This document shows, one piece after another, positions 45,801 through 54,263 of a DNA stretch of 64,000 nucleotides. Position numbers and translations under genes: made by a program. The DNA is taken from assembly GCF_014203225.1 (NCBI RefSeq), contig NZ_JACHIO010000020.1, positions 1 to 64,000 of the forward strand, read 5' to 3'. Source of the DNA: Granulicella mallensis. Lineage in GTDB: Bacteria > Acidobacteriota > Terriglobia > Terriglobales > Acidobacteriaceae. A model generated the notes under the pieces. That model was not told the origin of the DNA and made no database searches. It saw nothing but the letters and a program-made list of their open reading frames with translations. Each line of letters opens with the position of its first letter. Position 1 is the first letter of the stretch.

Positions 45801-46036
45801 GTCCCGTCATCATGACGGCTCTCGCCATGATGATCGGCATGGTGCCAATGGCTCTTGGCCTCGGCGACGGTGGCGAGCAGAATGCGCCGCTCGGACGCGC
45901 CGTGATCGGCGGCCTGCTCTGCGCCACCATCGCCACCCTGGTCTTTGTTCCGTCCGTGTTTACGTTGTTCCACCACAACACTCAAATCAAAACCTCAGAA
46001 CTCTCTGAGGACATCCAGGATCACGCAACAGCCTAA
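42857..46036 (+). CDS. RND efflux permease, HAE1/AcrB-like
   Basis: 1059 residues. N-terminal TM1 (FIILALLILLLSPAIIL) leads to a porter domain starting DIFPNINIPVISV. The TM4 proton relay Asp pair lies in GILVDDATVEIENVNR near residue 402, as in HAE1 pumps. A second half repeats the fold from about 540 onward. It should extrude hydrophobic drugs, dyes or organic compounds from the periplasm, driven by protons. The ATG has a weak site upstream. It is followed after 14 bases by the membrane fusion protein. This transporter type is common in Acidobacteriota; its substrate is not predicted. Confidence 0.93.
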   Translation: MWIVRLALNRPYTFIILALLILLLSPAIILQTPTDIFPNINIPVISVAWTYTGLNPEDLETRLTTPYEKVLTTLVDNIQHIESTTYNGVSVVKIYLQPGTSLDTANAQVVAAGGFVERFLPPNVQPPEIINFSASSVPILQLGISGKGMSESQLNDLTLNFLRTQLITVPGAVIPLPYGGKQRQVMINMDQNLMQSKGVTPDDVLNSVNAQNLILPSGTAKVAESELDVRLNVAPRTIAELNNIPIKQVGHTTIYLREVARVSDGFAVQTNVVRQDGHRGVLLSILKAGNASTLDVVSGIRGILPHAAATLPPELKINPLSDQSVFVRGAISGVIREAVIAGALTGLMILLFIGSWRSTIIIAVSIPLSILTSIIVLSFLHETINIMTLGGLALAVGILVDDATVEIENVNRILEEGHETDIKQAILDGAQQIAVPALVSTLCICIVFMPLFLLGGVARYLFVPLAEAVVFAMLASYILSRTLVPTLAMYMLKLNEGREDSRNPFVHFQRGFERGFERVRAAYHDLLTRLVTHRKLFIPAFLLVCLCVFLLVPWLGQDFFPQSDSGQFILHVRSKTGMRIEETAQLSDRIEGVIRKEVPANEMDNILDNIGLPYSPLNTMHSTSGVLGANDVDILVSLNEHHRPTADYVRDLRKTLPQEFPGVTFYFLPADIVTQILNFGLPSPIDVQIEGSNVQANHVIAEKLMAQLHQVSGLADLHIQQPLDYPTLNVDVDRTKASQAGLTEQNIASSVLNTLSGSFQVTPMFFVNWNNGVNYNMVAQTPQYRIQSVKDIQNIPIADGNKNNPEILGDVASMQRSHEMAVISHYNIRRVIDVYGAVQDRDLGSVSRDVQRIVDANRASLPRGTFITIRGQITTMRASYNGLLLGLGFAIVLVYMLIVVNFQSWLDPFIIITALPAAMAGIVLMLFFTHTTLSVPALMGALMCVGVATANSILVVSFAKERLQLHGDALRAAIEAGNTRFRPVIMTALAMMIGMVPMALGLGDGGEQNAPLGRAVIGGLLCATIATLVFVPSVFTLFHHNTQIKTSELSEDIQDHATA

Positions 46037-46050
46037 AGCGGAGTTACGTC

Positions 46051-47256
46051 ATGACACAAAATGAATCAAACATTGCCGCAGCAAACGCTCCAGTGCCTTC
46101 TCAGAATCGGCCTCGCAGCAAGCGACCGGTCATCATCGGAGTCATCCTTGTCCTTGGCATTGGGTTAGCCGTCTTCAAGGGCATCCATTCACGCGTGGAA
46201 GCGGAGGAGCAGTTGCATTCCGTGGCGCGAGCTTCCTCCATACCGTTTGTCGATGTGGTCTATCCCAAGGGAAACTCCGAGGCGGAAGAGGTTGAGCTGC
46301 CTGGAAACACGCAGGCCTTTACCGACACTCCTATCTATGCCCGCACCAGTGGCTACGTGCAGCATTGGTATGTAGATATCGGTGCTCATGTGAAGCAGGG
46401 ACAGCTTCTTGCCGTGATCGAGACCCCCGAACTCGACCAGCAACTCGCACAAGCGAAAGCAGAGCTCAAGAATGCTCAAGCCAATCTGCAGATCTCGCAG
46501 ATTACGGCAACGCGCTGGCAGAAGCTGATCAAAACGAACTCCGTCTCACAACAGGAGACGGATCAAGCGATCAGCGATCTCGGCTCGAAACAGGCCCTGG
46601 TGGATTCGAATAAAGCCAACGTCGATCGCCTGGAACAGCTTCAAGCCTTCGAGCGGATTACCGCGCCATTCGACGGAGTGATTACGGCTCGCAACACGGA
46701 TATCGGTGCCCTGATTCAGGCCGGTGACAACACTGGCCCCAAAGAGCTCTTCCACCTCGCCGCCGTTCAAAAGTTGCGCGTGTATATTCCCGTTCCTGAG
46801 GTCTATGCCTCCTCCATCAAGACGGGGGAAGAGGTTCCAGTAACGCTGGATGCTTTTCCAGGAGAGAAGTTCACAGGAACACTGGTACGAAATGCCGATG
46901 CGATTGACTCGAACTCCCGCACGTTGAACGTAGAGGTCGACGTCGCGAACCCCTCGGGACGATTGATGCCCGGAGCCTACGCCTTTGTGCATCTCAAAGT
47001 CCCGGCCAGCACCGGCGCCGTCTCCGTTCCAAGCAACGTGCTGCTCTTCCGCTCTGAGGGCCTGAGGGCCGGCATCGTGCGCAACGGTCACATACAGCTA
47101 ACGCCCATCACGATTGGGCAGGACTACGGGGCTTCCGTAGAGGTGCTCAGCGGACTTTCTGCGCAGGACGCAGTCATCGTAAATCCTTCGGACTCCCTTG
47201 CGAATGGAGCCGCCGTTCAGATCGCCCAGAAGCCGACAGACGGAGCACGACAATGA
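46051..47256 (+). CDS. RND periplasmic adaptor (membrane fusion protein)
   Basis: 401 residues. A membrane anchor at about 28-48 is followed by biotinyl-lipoyl-like halves (PIYARTSGYVQHWYVDIGAH, later APFDGVITARNTDIGALIQ), a coiled-coil hairpin (about 125-195) and beta-barrel domains. It bridges the permease and the outer-membrane factor. It starts 14 bases after the permease stop and overlaps the next gene by four bases (ATGA), so the three form one operon. Confidence 0.93.
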   Translation: MTQNESNIAAANAPVPSQNRPRSKRPVIIGVILVLGIGLAVFKGIHSRVEAEEQLHSVARASSIPFVDVVYPKGNSEAEEVELPGNTQAFTDTPIYARTSGYVQHWYVDIGAHVKQGQLLAVIETPELDQQLAQAKAELKNAQANLQISQITATRWQKLIKTNSVSQQETDQAISDLGSKQALVDSNKANVDRLEQLQAFERITAPFDGVITARNTDIGALIQAGDNTGPKELFHLAAVQKLRVYIPVPEVYASSIKTGEEVPVTLDAFPGEKFTGTLVRNADAIDSNSRTLNVEVDVANPSGRLMPGAYAFVHLKVPASTGAVSVPSNVLLFRSEGLRAGIVRNGHIQLTPITIGQDYGASVEVLSGLSAQDAVIVNPSDSLANGAAVQIAQKPTDGARQ

Positions 47257-48704
47257 ATAAGTATCTTCTACCTCTAAGCGCAGCCGTATTGCTGTTATCC
47301 GGATGTATGGTTGGCCCCAAGTACACCAGGCCAACAGCTCCCCTGGCACCCGACTTCAAGGAATTGACCAACTGGAAAGAATCGGATGGCTGGAAGGTCG
47401 CCCAACCGGATAGCACGCTGATTCGAGGAAAGTGGTGGGAGCTCTACGGAGATCCGAAACTGAACGAGTTGGAAGAGCAGGTAGAACCTTCCAACCAGTC
47501 GTTGAAGATTGCCGAAGCGAACTTCCGCGAGGCCCGCGCAGCGATCCGCTTCAACCGTGCCGCTGAAGCTCCAACGATTGGAACTTCGCCCAGCATCTCA
47601 GCGGTTCGCGACTCAGCCAACCAGCCCTATTTCTCGCCCAGCCTGGCAAACAACGGCACAGGAAGTTTCACACTCCCCTTCGATCTCAACTACGAAGTCG
47701 ACCTCTGGGGACGGGTGCGCCGCACCGTCACCGCGTCGAGAGAACAGGCCCAGGCAAGCGCCGCCGATCTTGAGACAGCGCGGTTGAGTCTCCATGCCGA
47801 AGTTGCCATCGACTACTTCGAAGTGCGGAGTGCGGATGCGCAGAAGAAGCTTCTCGACGATACCGTCGCCGCCTATCGTCAGGCGCTCGAATTGACGGTG
47901 AATCGCTTCGAGGGCGGCGCGGCGCCTGAGTCCGACGTCGCACAGGCAAAGACCCAACTCGATGCCGCTCGCGTTCAGGCTTCAGAGATTACAGTTCAAC
48001 GAGCACAGTACGAGCATGCTCTGGCCATTCTCATTGGGAAGCCTCCCGCTGCCTTCAACCTGCAGCCGATCCCGCTCAATCTGCAGCCTCCCGCGATGCC
48101 GTCTATTCCTGTCGTTCTCCCTGCGCAACTGCTCGAACGACGCCCCGACATCGCCTCTGCCGAACGGCACATGGCAGCGGCAAACGAGCAGATTGGAATC
48201 GCGCAAGCTGCCTACTATCCAACTCTCAATCTGTCGGCAGCTGCCGGCTTTGAAGGCTCCTCCCTGTTGAACTGGTTCAACTGGCCCAGCCGCTTTTGGG
48301 CCGTCGGGCCAGGACTATCGGAGACTCTCTTCGATGCAGGCAGACGCCGGGCGACGACGGACACAGCCAAAGCAGGTTATGACAGCGCAGTTGCCAACTA
48401 TCGACAGACCGTGCTGACATCCTTTCAGCAGGTAGAGGACAACATCGTCGTCCTGCACGTGCTCCAGACAGAATCGGCACAGCAGCATGAAGCTACAGGA
48501 TCTGCCGAAAAAGCTCTTCAGCTATTTCAAAACCGTTATGAGGGTGGTGTCGATACCTATCTGCAAGTTGTCACTTCGCAAACAACAGCCTTGGCGAACG
48601 AACGGAATGACATCGATATTATGCGGCGACAGTTTGAAGCCAATGTCCTTCTGATCAAGGCGTTAGGTGGAGGTTGGGATGTTACGACCTTGCCTAAACT
48701 GTAA
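47253..48704 (+). CDS. Outer-membrane efflux lipoprotein, NodT/OprM-like
   Basis: 483 residues. A lipobox LLSGC at residues 14-18 gives a lipidated N terminus, followed by MVGPKYTRP, typical of OprM-type factors. Two OEP repeats are visible, with GRVRRTVTASREQAQASAAD and LPAQLLERRPDIASAERH and IGIAQAAYYPTLNLSAAAG. It forms the trimeric outer-membrane channel for the pump encoded just upstream. The start ATG overlaps the adaptor stop. Confidence 0.93.
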   Translation: MNKYLLPLSAAVLLLSGCMVGPKYTRPTAPLAPDFKELTNWKESDGWKVAQPDSTLIRGKWWELYGDPKLNELEEQVEPSNQSLKIAEANFREARAAIRFNRAAEAPTIGTSPSISAVRDSANQPYFSPSLANNGTGSFTLPFDLNYEVDLWGRVRRTVTASREQAQASAADLETARLSLHAEVAIDYFEVRSADAQKKLLDDTVAAYRQALELTVNRFEGGAAPESDVAQAKTQLDAARVQASEITVQRAQYEHALAILIGKPPAAFNLQPIPLNLQPPAMPSIPVVLPAQLLERRPDIASAERHMAAANEQIGIAQAAYYPTLNLSAAAGFEGSSLLNWFNWPSRFWAVGPGLSETLFDAGRRRATTDTAKAGYDSAVANYRQTVLTSFQQVEDNIVVLHVLQTESAQQHEATGSAEKALQLFQNRYEGGVDTYLQVVTSQTTALANERNDIDIMRRQFEANVLLIKALGGGWDVTTLPKL

Positions 48705-48961
48705 ATCACCAGCAGAGCTACATCACGATGCAATAGACCGGAGAAGAGTTGTCCCGACAAAGAGTTGGCAGTAAAAATGTACGTCGATTAGTCGAGCAGA
48801 ATATCGATAGATGTACCGCAGGTTAATCGATTCGAAGGCTGTAACTTTCTCTGACGTCGTAGCTCTAACGGTTGCACGATCCAATAAGCATGGCCAAAGT
48901 CTCTCTTGAGAGTAGATCCATTTCTTCGCGGCATTGTGCAATCTGTTCCAAGGAGCTGGGA

Positions 48962-50092
48962 ATGTTCAAAGTAACTTGTGGTCTGTCTCTGGTCGCGGCG
49001 GTAATCAGTCTCGTATCGCCAACCCCTACCGTCGCTCAATCAGGTGCGCATGGCGGAGCAGTATTCGTCATGACAAACAATGCCGATAAAAATGAGATCA
49101 TCTCTTACGAACGCGCTACGAACGGCCTCCTGAGCGGAGGGGTGCACTACGATACAGAAGGTCGTGGAAGCAGTGGCACCACTGATCCGCTGGAGGCTCA
49201 GGGATCTCTGACGCTCAGCCAGGATCAGTCGCTCCTCTTTGCGGCCAACGCCGGCAGCGGAAATATCTCGGTCTTCAGTGTTCATCATTCTGATCTGATC
49301 CTTCTGAACAAGGTTCCTTCGGGCGGAAGCCAACCGGTAGCTGTAGCGGAGAACCAGAACCTCGTCTACGTCCTCAATTCGGGCGGTGCAGGCAGTGTTG
49401 TGGGCTTCACGCTGGACTTCGGCGGCCAGCTGAAACAGATTAAAAATTCGACTATGTTCCTGACGGCTACCGTCACCGGCGGAGCATCGCTGAAATTCAG
49501 CCCCGATGGAAAGTTTCTTGTTGTCACAGAGAGACTGGCCAACAATATTGATGTCTTCCACGTTCTACCTAACGGCACCTTAAGCCCGATCATCGTCAAT
49601 CCCAGCCCTGCTCCCGGAGCTTTTTCAGTCACCTTTGCTCCTGAAGGAAATGCGATTGTGTCGGAAACCGGTGCAGCTGGAGCGACCAATGGTTCGGCGA
49701 TCTCTTCTTACAAGATCACCACAAACGGCAAACTATCTCCCATCAGCCAGAGCGTCCCGACCTTTGGAGGTGCGAACTGCTGGAATGTAGTTACGCCGGA
49801 CGGCAAATTTGTTTACGTCTCAAACGCGGGTAGCGCCACCATCTCCGGATTTGCCATCGGCAGCAACGGAGCTCTGACGCCTATTGGTGGAACGGTGGTC
49901 GGAAACAATCCTGAAGGCGCCACCAATCTGGACATCGCAGTGAGCGCTGATGGCAAGTACATTTACACGCTGAACTCCGCCACAGGCAATATCGGCGTCT
50001 TCGGCATCCGGACGGATGGCGCTCTCACAAACCTCGGCACAGCGGGCGACTTCGCAAAATCCGCAGGCTTCAATGGCATAGCAGCACTGTAA
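48962..50092 (+). CDS. Beta-propeller protein, YVTN/lactonase-like, secreted
   Basis: 376 residues. The signal peptide ends near TVAQSG. Seven-bladed-propeller repeats carry LSQDQSLLFAANAGSGNISVF, KFSPDGKFLVVTERLANNI and SADGKYIYTLNSATGNIGVF, as in 6-phosphogluconolactonase-like (Pgl/YVTN) proteins. A secreted form with no catalytic residues assigned may bind or act on lactones, but function is not shown. Start at 48962 has AAGGAG six bases upstream; the ORF is open 30 codons earlier without signal. It is followed by a bidirectional hairpin. Confidence 0.85.
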   Translation: MFKVTCGLSLVAAVISLVSPTPTVAQSGAHGGAVFVMTNNADKNEIISYERATNGLLSGGVHYDTEGRGSSGTTDPLEAQGSLTLSQDQSLLFAANAGSGNISVFSVHHSDLILLNKVPSGGSQPVAVAENQNLVYVLNSGGAGSVVGFTLDFGGQLKQIKNSTMFLTATVTGGASLKFSPDGKFLVVTERLANNIDVFHVLPNGTLSPIIVNPSPAPGAFSVTFAPEGNAIVSETGAAGATNGSAISSYKITTNGKLSPISQSVPTFGGANCWNVVTPDGKFVYVSNAGSATISGFAIGSNGALTPIGGTVVGNNPEGATNLDIAVSADGKYIYTLNSATGNIGVFGIRTDGALTNLGTAGDFAKSAGFNGIAAL

Positions 50093-50098
50093 ACATCC

Positions 50099-50135
50099 CA
50101 TCTGTGGCTGCGAATATCCAATTCGCAGCCACAGA
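50099..50135. terminator. Bidirectional terminator hairpin
   Basis: A 15-bp stem (ATCTGTGGCTGCGAA/TTCGCAGCCACAGAT) with a 7-base loop lies between the convergent lactonase-like and small membrane protein genes. Confidence 0.8.
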
Positions 50136-50146
50136 TATTCATGTAC

Positions 50147-50335
50147 TTACTTTGTCGTTCTTCCACGTCTGCCAAGCAGACGGGCAATCACCACGAGTGG
50201 ACACGCCAGCGCCACCCAGGAGATTGCGTCCCAAACACCACCTCCAAGAAGCGCAGAGAGCAGCCCATAGGCTGTGATGGCGGCGAGGATAGCTGCCGGC
50301 CCATAAACTTTGCGGAAGGGGAAGGGTTGGGTCAT
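50147..50335 (-). CDS. Small two-helix membrane protein in the PepSY operon
   Basis: 62 residues with two transmembrane helices (GPAAILAAITAYGLLSALLG and WDAISWVALACPLVVIARLL) and a basic tail. Short proteins of this pattern are found beside PepSY genes in other proteobacterial and acidobacterial iron loci. Its start overlaps the PepSY stop by four bases, so it is translated from the same message. Confidence 0.8.
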   Translation of the reverse strand: MTQPFPFRKVYGPAAILAAITAYGLLSALLGGGVWDAISWVALACPLVVIARLLGRRGRTTK

Positions 50336-51510
50336 TGCGCCATCACTCCTTCAGGAACGCTCTCCAGCTTTACAAGACGATCCAGTTCTTTCTCGACTGA
50401 GGCCCTACGCCGGGAGAGCCAAAGATACACGCCACTCACCAGCACCGCAATCAAAGCCACATCGAACAGCGCCCAGATGATCTTGAGTGGAAGCCCGCCA
50501 TAATCGCCGAAGTGCAGTGGACGTGAAAGCTCCAGGGCACGCAAATACCAGGGCAGTCCACCGGAGACAGTCATCGCACCAGTCGACACATCGACAAGCA
50601 CCGGAGTAAAGAGACGTGACGTGACAGGGGTCTTTCCCCTGGTCCAGACGATGTAGTGGCGAGGGCTGCCAAAGACTTCATTCGGAAAGAGCACAGAGCT
50701 AACCTTCATCTGCGGCAAAGCCGCGGAGACTTTGCTGACAGCACTGTCGACCGAACCGAAATGGGACGGCACAGGATTGCCTCGATAAGGTTCAAGAATT
50801 TTAGGTAGAGTCTGCGCACGCCACAATCCAAAGAGAGGCGTCGATAGCGCATTCATCACGCCAGTCGCACCGACAACCATCGCCCAGGTCAGGGTGACGA
50901 TTCCAAGCAAATTATGCAGGTCGAACCACCGTATTCTATTTACTGCTCCGCGCCGGTAGGTTCCAAAGCTTAGTCTTCGCATGAAAGGGCCATAGACTAA
51001 GGCCCCCGAGACCAAAGAGATGACAAAGGATAAGGCCATGAGCCCCATGAATAACTCTCCGAGCAATCCCAGGAATAACTCTCGATGCAGATTTAAAAGA
51101 AATTCGAGAAGGCTAAATCCACCTTTCGGGATCTCAAGAAGACGTCCGGTGTGAACATCGAAAATAACCGAACGAATCTCTCCACTCTTAGGCTCTGCCG
51201 ATGGGCTCATATTGACAAAGATCCTAGGCTCATCCTCATCCCAACTTAGTCCGAAGGGATGCAACGACGGGAACTTCGCCTGAGCTTCCACGACCATCCG
51301 ATCAAGGCTCGCTGCCGTTGCTCCGGCCAATGCAGGCGCCGGAGCAACGTGCGGCTCTATGAGAGCAGTGACCTCATCCGAAAAGATTAAGGGAAGCCCG
51401 GTAACACAGGCCATAAGAAGGAAAGCCGTGCAGGCGAGGCTCGTCCACTTATGGATTCGATACCAGGCGCGAACAGTCCGTGCGCTCATTGAGCTTTGAG
51501 TATTTCCCAT
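50332..51510 (-). CDS. PepSY-associated TM protein
   Basis: 392 residues. TM helices are around 23-45, 140-160, 185-210 and 345-365, with PepSY segments between. Motifs WYRIHKWTSLACTAFLLMAC, NLHRELFLGLLGELFMGLMA and WFDLHNLLGIVTLTWAMVVG show the conserved His residues thought to bind haem or metal. It follows a siderophore-type receptor by 20 bases and is coupled to the small membrane protein. Such proteins are thought to take part in reduction or release of imported iron. Start has GGAGGG upstream. Confidence 0.92.
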   Translation of the reverse strand: MGNTQSSMSARTVRAWYRIHKWTSLACTAFLLMACVTGLPLIFSDEVTALIEPHVAPAPALAGATAASLDRMVVEAQAKFPSLHPFGLSWDEDEPRIFVNMSPSAEPKSGEIRSVIFDVHTGRLLEIPKGGFSLLEFLLNLHRELFLGLLGELFMGLMALSFVISLVSGALVYGPFMRRLSFGTYRRGAVNRIRWFDLHNLLGIVTLTWAMVVGATGVMNALSTPLFGLWRAQTLPKILEPYRGNPVPSHFGSVDSAVSKVSAALPQMKVSSVLFPNEVFGSPRHYIVWTRGKTPVTSRLFTPVLVDVSTGAMTVSGGLPWYLRALELSRPLHFGDYGGLPLKIIWALFDVALIAVLVSGVYLWLSRRRASVEKELDRLVKLESVPEGVMAQ

Positions 51511-51530
51511 CGTAGTTCCCTCCGAACCAA

Positions 51531-53960
51531 TTACCAGGTAAAGCGCAGGCTTCCGTTTACCGTGCGGCGATAGCCGTAGTAGCAGTTGTCAATGCCGCTG
51601 CAGGAGGGAACATATCGCTTGTCCGCGAGGTTGGCTCCATTTACGGCGACACGCCATCTCTCCAGGTCATAGTGCAAAGCTCCGTCGAACAGCGTGTAAG
51701 AAGGCACTGTGATGGAAGGGTGAAGGCTGTCTCCTAATCCGCCATACGTGCTGCTGGTCGTGCGAACGCCACCACCGAAGCCAAGTCCTCGCGCTGTTCT
51801 GGTATGAAGCACATAGTCTCCCCAGACAGACCCCATAGAACGAGGAGTCGCTACAGGGCTTGTCCCTAGCTGATCCGGAATCGTAGTGCTCGTGATCTTG
51901 ACGGGATCGTAGGTGTAGGAGGCGGTCAGGTTTAATCCCTGAAGAGGATTCGCCTTGACTTCCAGTTCAATTCCACGGGAGCGTTCCGCCCCTGTCTGAA
52001 TCGTGTTCAAAGGGTTTGCCGGATCGGGGGTCTGCACATTGGTTTCTGAGATGTTGAAGGCCGACAGGGTAACCAAATACCGTGCATTGCGAGGCTGATA
52101 CTTGATGCCCGCTTCGTACTGACCGGCAGTTGTGGGCTTATAGGGTTGTCCATAAAAGTTGGTGCCGACGTTGGGCACAAAGGACTGAGAGTAACTAAAG
52201 TACGGTGCGAACCCTGAGCTGCTGACGCAGAGCAGACCGGCTCTTCCCGATAGGTGATGGTCGGGTTGAACGGTTGCAGGCTGGCTGCTGTCAAAGTCCG
52301 TGATGCTGTTGACCCAGTCATTGCGGCCGCTCAGCAGCAACACCCAGTGCGTATCGAACTTCAGTTGATCCTGAAGATAAACCCCCGTCTGGTGCACATT
52401 CTCTCGTTCCTTGCTGTAATCGCTGGGCAAGACAACGGGACCGTAGACAGGATGAAAGAGGTTCAAGGGGATAGAGGTATCGCTACCCGTATAGGTGATG
52501 GACGAGTTATACCGCAGGACATCCGCCCCAGCCAGGATCGTCTGCTGCAACCTGCCTCCGCCAAACTTCCCTTCTGCCTGGTTATCGACAGCAAAGGTGT
52601 TATTGCGTGGGTAGTACTCCCAGGGATAACGAAGAATGGTGGTCATCGCCGCGTCGATAAAGCCGCTGCCATTCGTGCTGCCATCTCCGTAGTAGGTGAA
52701 TCGTGTATCGCTCTTCGTGAGTAGCTCCCGAAGATTTTGGTGGAAGCTCCAGTGGCTTCCAAAGAGCTGTGTAAACTCATAGCCCGCCGAAGCCTGGCGG
52801 CGTATCGTCTTGTCCCAGCCGGGCTGTCCGAGGTCGAGGCTGGTTGGAATCTGTCCATTTGGATTGGGAAAGAGAGTTCCATATCCCGGCATGAACTGAA
52901 TCCAGCCGGTATGGTCGTACTGATAGTCCATCAGCAGCGTCAGGCTGGTTGCGCTGTTCGGCGACCAGCGCAGCGAAGGTGCAACCAGAAAGCGGTTATC
53001 GGGGATGTGATCGATCTGGGTTCCGCTATGGCGATAGAGCACAGGAGCACGGTAGGACCAGTGTCCGTCTCGATCGAGGGCATCTCCAAAATCTCCCGTA
53101 AGCTGGACGCGATCATAGCTGCCATAGTCCAACTCCGATCGCCGCAGCAAACTCGTGACCGGCTTCTTCGTCACCATGTTGATGAGACCGCCCGGAGTAT
53201 TTTCTCCATAGAGAACAGAGCTCGGCCCCTTTAAAATTTCGACTCGTTCCAGCTCGAAGCTGTCGGTCTGAGCATAGGAATCCCAGAAGAGTCCGTTGTG
53301 AAAGAGTCCAAAGCTCGTCGCATCGAACCCACGCAGGCTGATGCTCCAATCACGCGACGGTTCATAGCCCTGCGTCTGCGCCGCGACGCCGGCTGTATAG
53401 AGCAGGAGGCTGCTCAACCCTGTGACGCCCTGGTCATCCATCTGTTCGCGGGTGATCGTCGATATGGACTGTGGTGTCTCCAGCAACGGCAGATCTGTCT
53501 TCGTTCCCGTGCTGGCATCGGAGGCGATATATCCGCTATCGGCCGTTACCGTCACCGTGCTCCCTGCCTGCCCCACCTTGAGTGTGAAGTTCAGCGCGGA
53601 GACATTGCCGTCAGACGGAATCACCAAGTCCTGCGAAACCGGCGTGAATCCCGGCGCGCTCACACGAAGGTGATATTGCCCAGGGTTCAGCTTCAACCGA
53701 TACGATCCATCCGCACCGCTCTGAGTCTGCCGCTGGAGATCGTCACACTCGGCCTCCACCCTGGCCGACGTAATCATTGCGCCAGACGTATCCGTGATCG
53801 CTCCGGTAATGGATCTGGCTTCTGCCGTCCGGGAGACATTGCATAGACCATCGGCTTTTGTTTGAGCAAAGCCTCTTGCATCAAGAGCCAGGAACATCAG
53901 CAGCAATGGAACGCACAAGAAAGCGGACTTCCGCCACGATAGAAAAGCAGGACCTGCCAT
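51531..53960 (-). CDS. TonB-dependent siderophore receptor
   Basis: About 809 residues. The signal peptide is LSWRKSAFLCVPLLLMFLAL to FAQT. A carboxypeptidase-regulatory-like domain (TGAITDTSGAMITSARVEAE) precedes a plug with a TonB box region, ETPQSISTITREQMDDQGV, then RVEILKGPSSVLYGENTPGG typical of FhuE/FpvA-like receptors, and a barrel ending VNGSLRFTW. It probably takes up ferric hydroxamate or a similar chelate. Start at 53960 has AAAGGTG upstream; the longer ORF from 54098 runs through the hairpin element and its EIDNP is only a shadow. Copy 3 of the element lies 83 bases before the ATG. Confidence 0.92.
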   Translation of the reverse strand: MAGPAFLSWRKSAFLCVPLLLMFLALDARGFAQTKADGLCNVSRTAEARSITGAITDTSGAMITSARVEAECDDLQRQTQSGADGSYRLKLNPGQYHLRVSAPGFTPVSQDLVIPSDGNVSALNFTLKVGQAGSTVTVTADSGYIASDASTGTKTDLPLLETPQSISTITREQMDDQGVTGLSSLLLYTAGVAAQTQGYEPSRDWSISLRGFDATSFGLFHNGLFWDSYAQTDSFELERVEILKGPSSVLYGENTPGGLINMVTKKPVTSLLRRSELDYGSYDRVQLTGDFGDALDRDGHWSYRAPVLYRHSGTQIDHIPDNRFLVAPSLRWSPNSATSLTLLMDYQYDHTGWIQFMPGYGTLFPNPNGQIPTSLDLGQPGWDKTIRRQASAGYEFTQLFGSHWSFHQNLRELLTKSDTRFTYYGDGSTNGSGFIDAAMTTILRYPWEYYPRNNTFAVDNQAEGKFGGGRLQQTILAGADVLRYNSSITYTGSDTSIPLNLFHPVYGPVVLPSDYSKERENVHQTGVYLQDQLKFDTHWVLLLSGRNDWVNSITDFDSSQPATVQPDHHLSGRAGLLCVSSSGFAPYFSYSQSFVPNVGTNFYGQPYKPTTAGQYEAGIKYQPRNARYLVTLSAFNISETNVQTPDPANPLNTIQTGAERSRGIELEVKANPLQGLNLTASYTYDPVKITSTTIPDQLGTSPVATPRSMGSVWGDYVLHTRTARGLGFGGGVRTTSSTYGGLGDSLHPSITVPSYTLFDGALHYDLERWRVAVNGANLADKRYVPSCSGIDNCYYGYRRTVNGSLRFTW

Positions 53961-53984
53961 GAACACACCTTTCGTGTCTCCGCA

Positions 53985-54090
53985 GTCCGCCCTGTCCTTC
54001 CCGAAGGAAAGATGTTCGTCGGCCTGCGGGTTGTCGATCTCAAAGTCCTCGCAACGCTTCGCCAAAAGACTGCTGCGGGGACTTCCTCTT
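53985..54090 (-). ncRNA. Candidate structured RNA element, copy 3 (siderophore receptor leader)
   Basis: On the minus strand, AAGTCC-c-CGCA (54084-54074) pairs with TGCG-a-GGACTT (54053-54043) apart from one C.A mismatch. The loop contains GTCTTTTGGCGAAGC (54070-54056). GAGATCGAC follows (54041-54033), then a smaller hairpin TTTCC/GGGAA. The element ends 83 bases before the receptor start, nearly the same distance as copy 1 to its PepSY gene. Stem sequence differs from copies 1 and 2. Confidence 0.5.
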
Positions 54091-54263
54091 CTGCGCAAAT
54101 CTCAACTTGCACTTCAAAAGCTTCAGACCGGCTAAGCCGATAAAGCTGGTTGAAATGGAGTCGATTTGCATTTCGGACTCATTCGGTCGTATTTAGAGTA
54201 TTACAGTGTGCCGAAACTTACTTCCTGAGTTCGGACAGTCTTTGCGCCGAATTGGACAAATCA

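Noticed and set aside
52254-53846. Plus-strand frames inside the siderophore receptor
   Set aside because: Opposite strand of the real receptor with plug and barrel motifs; no independent evidence.
53961-54098. N-terminal 46-residue extension of the siderophore receptor containing KRCEDFEIDNPQ
   Set aside because: It translates the conserved hairpin element; the other copies carry stops in that frame, so the conservation is not at the protein level.
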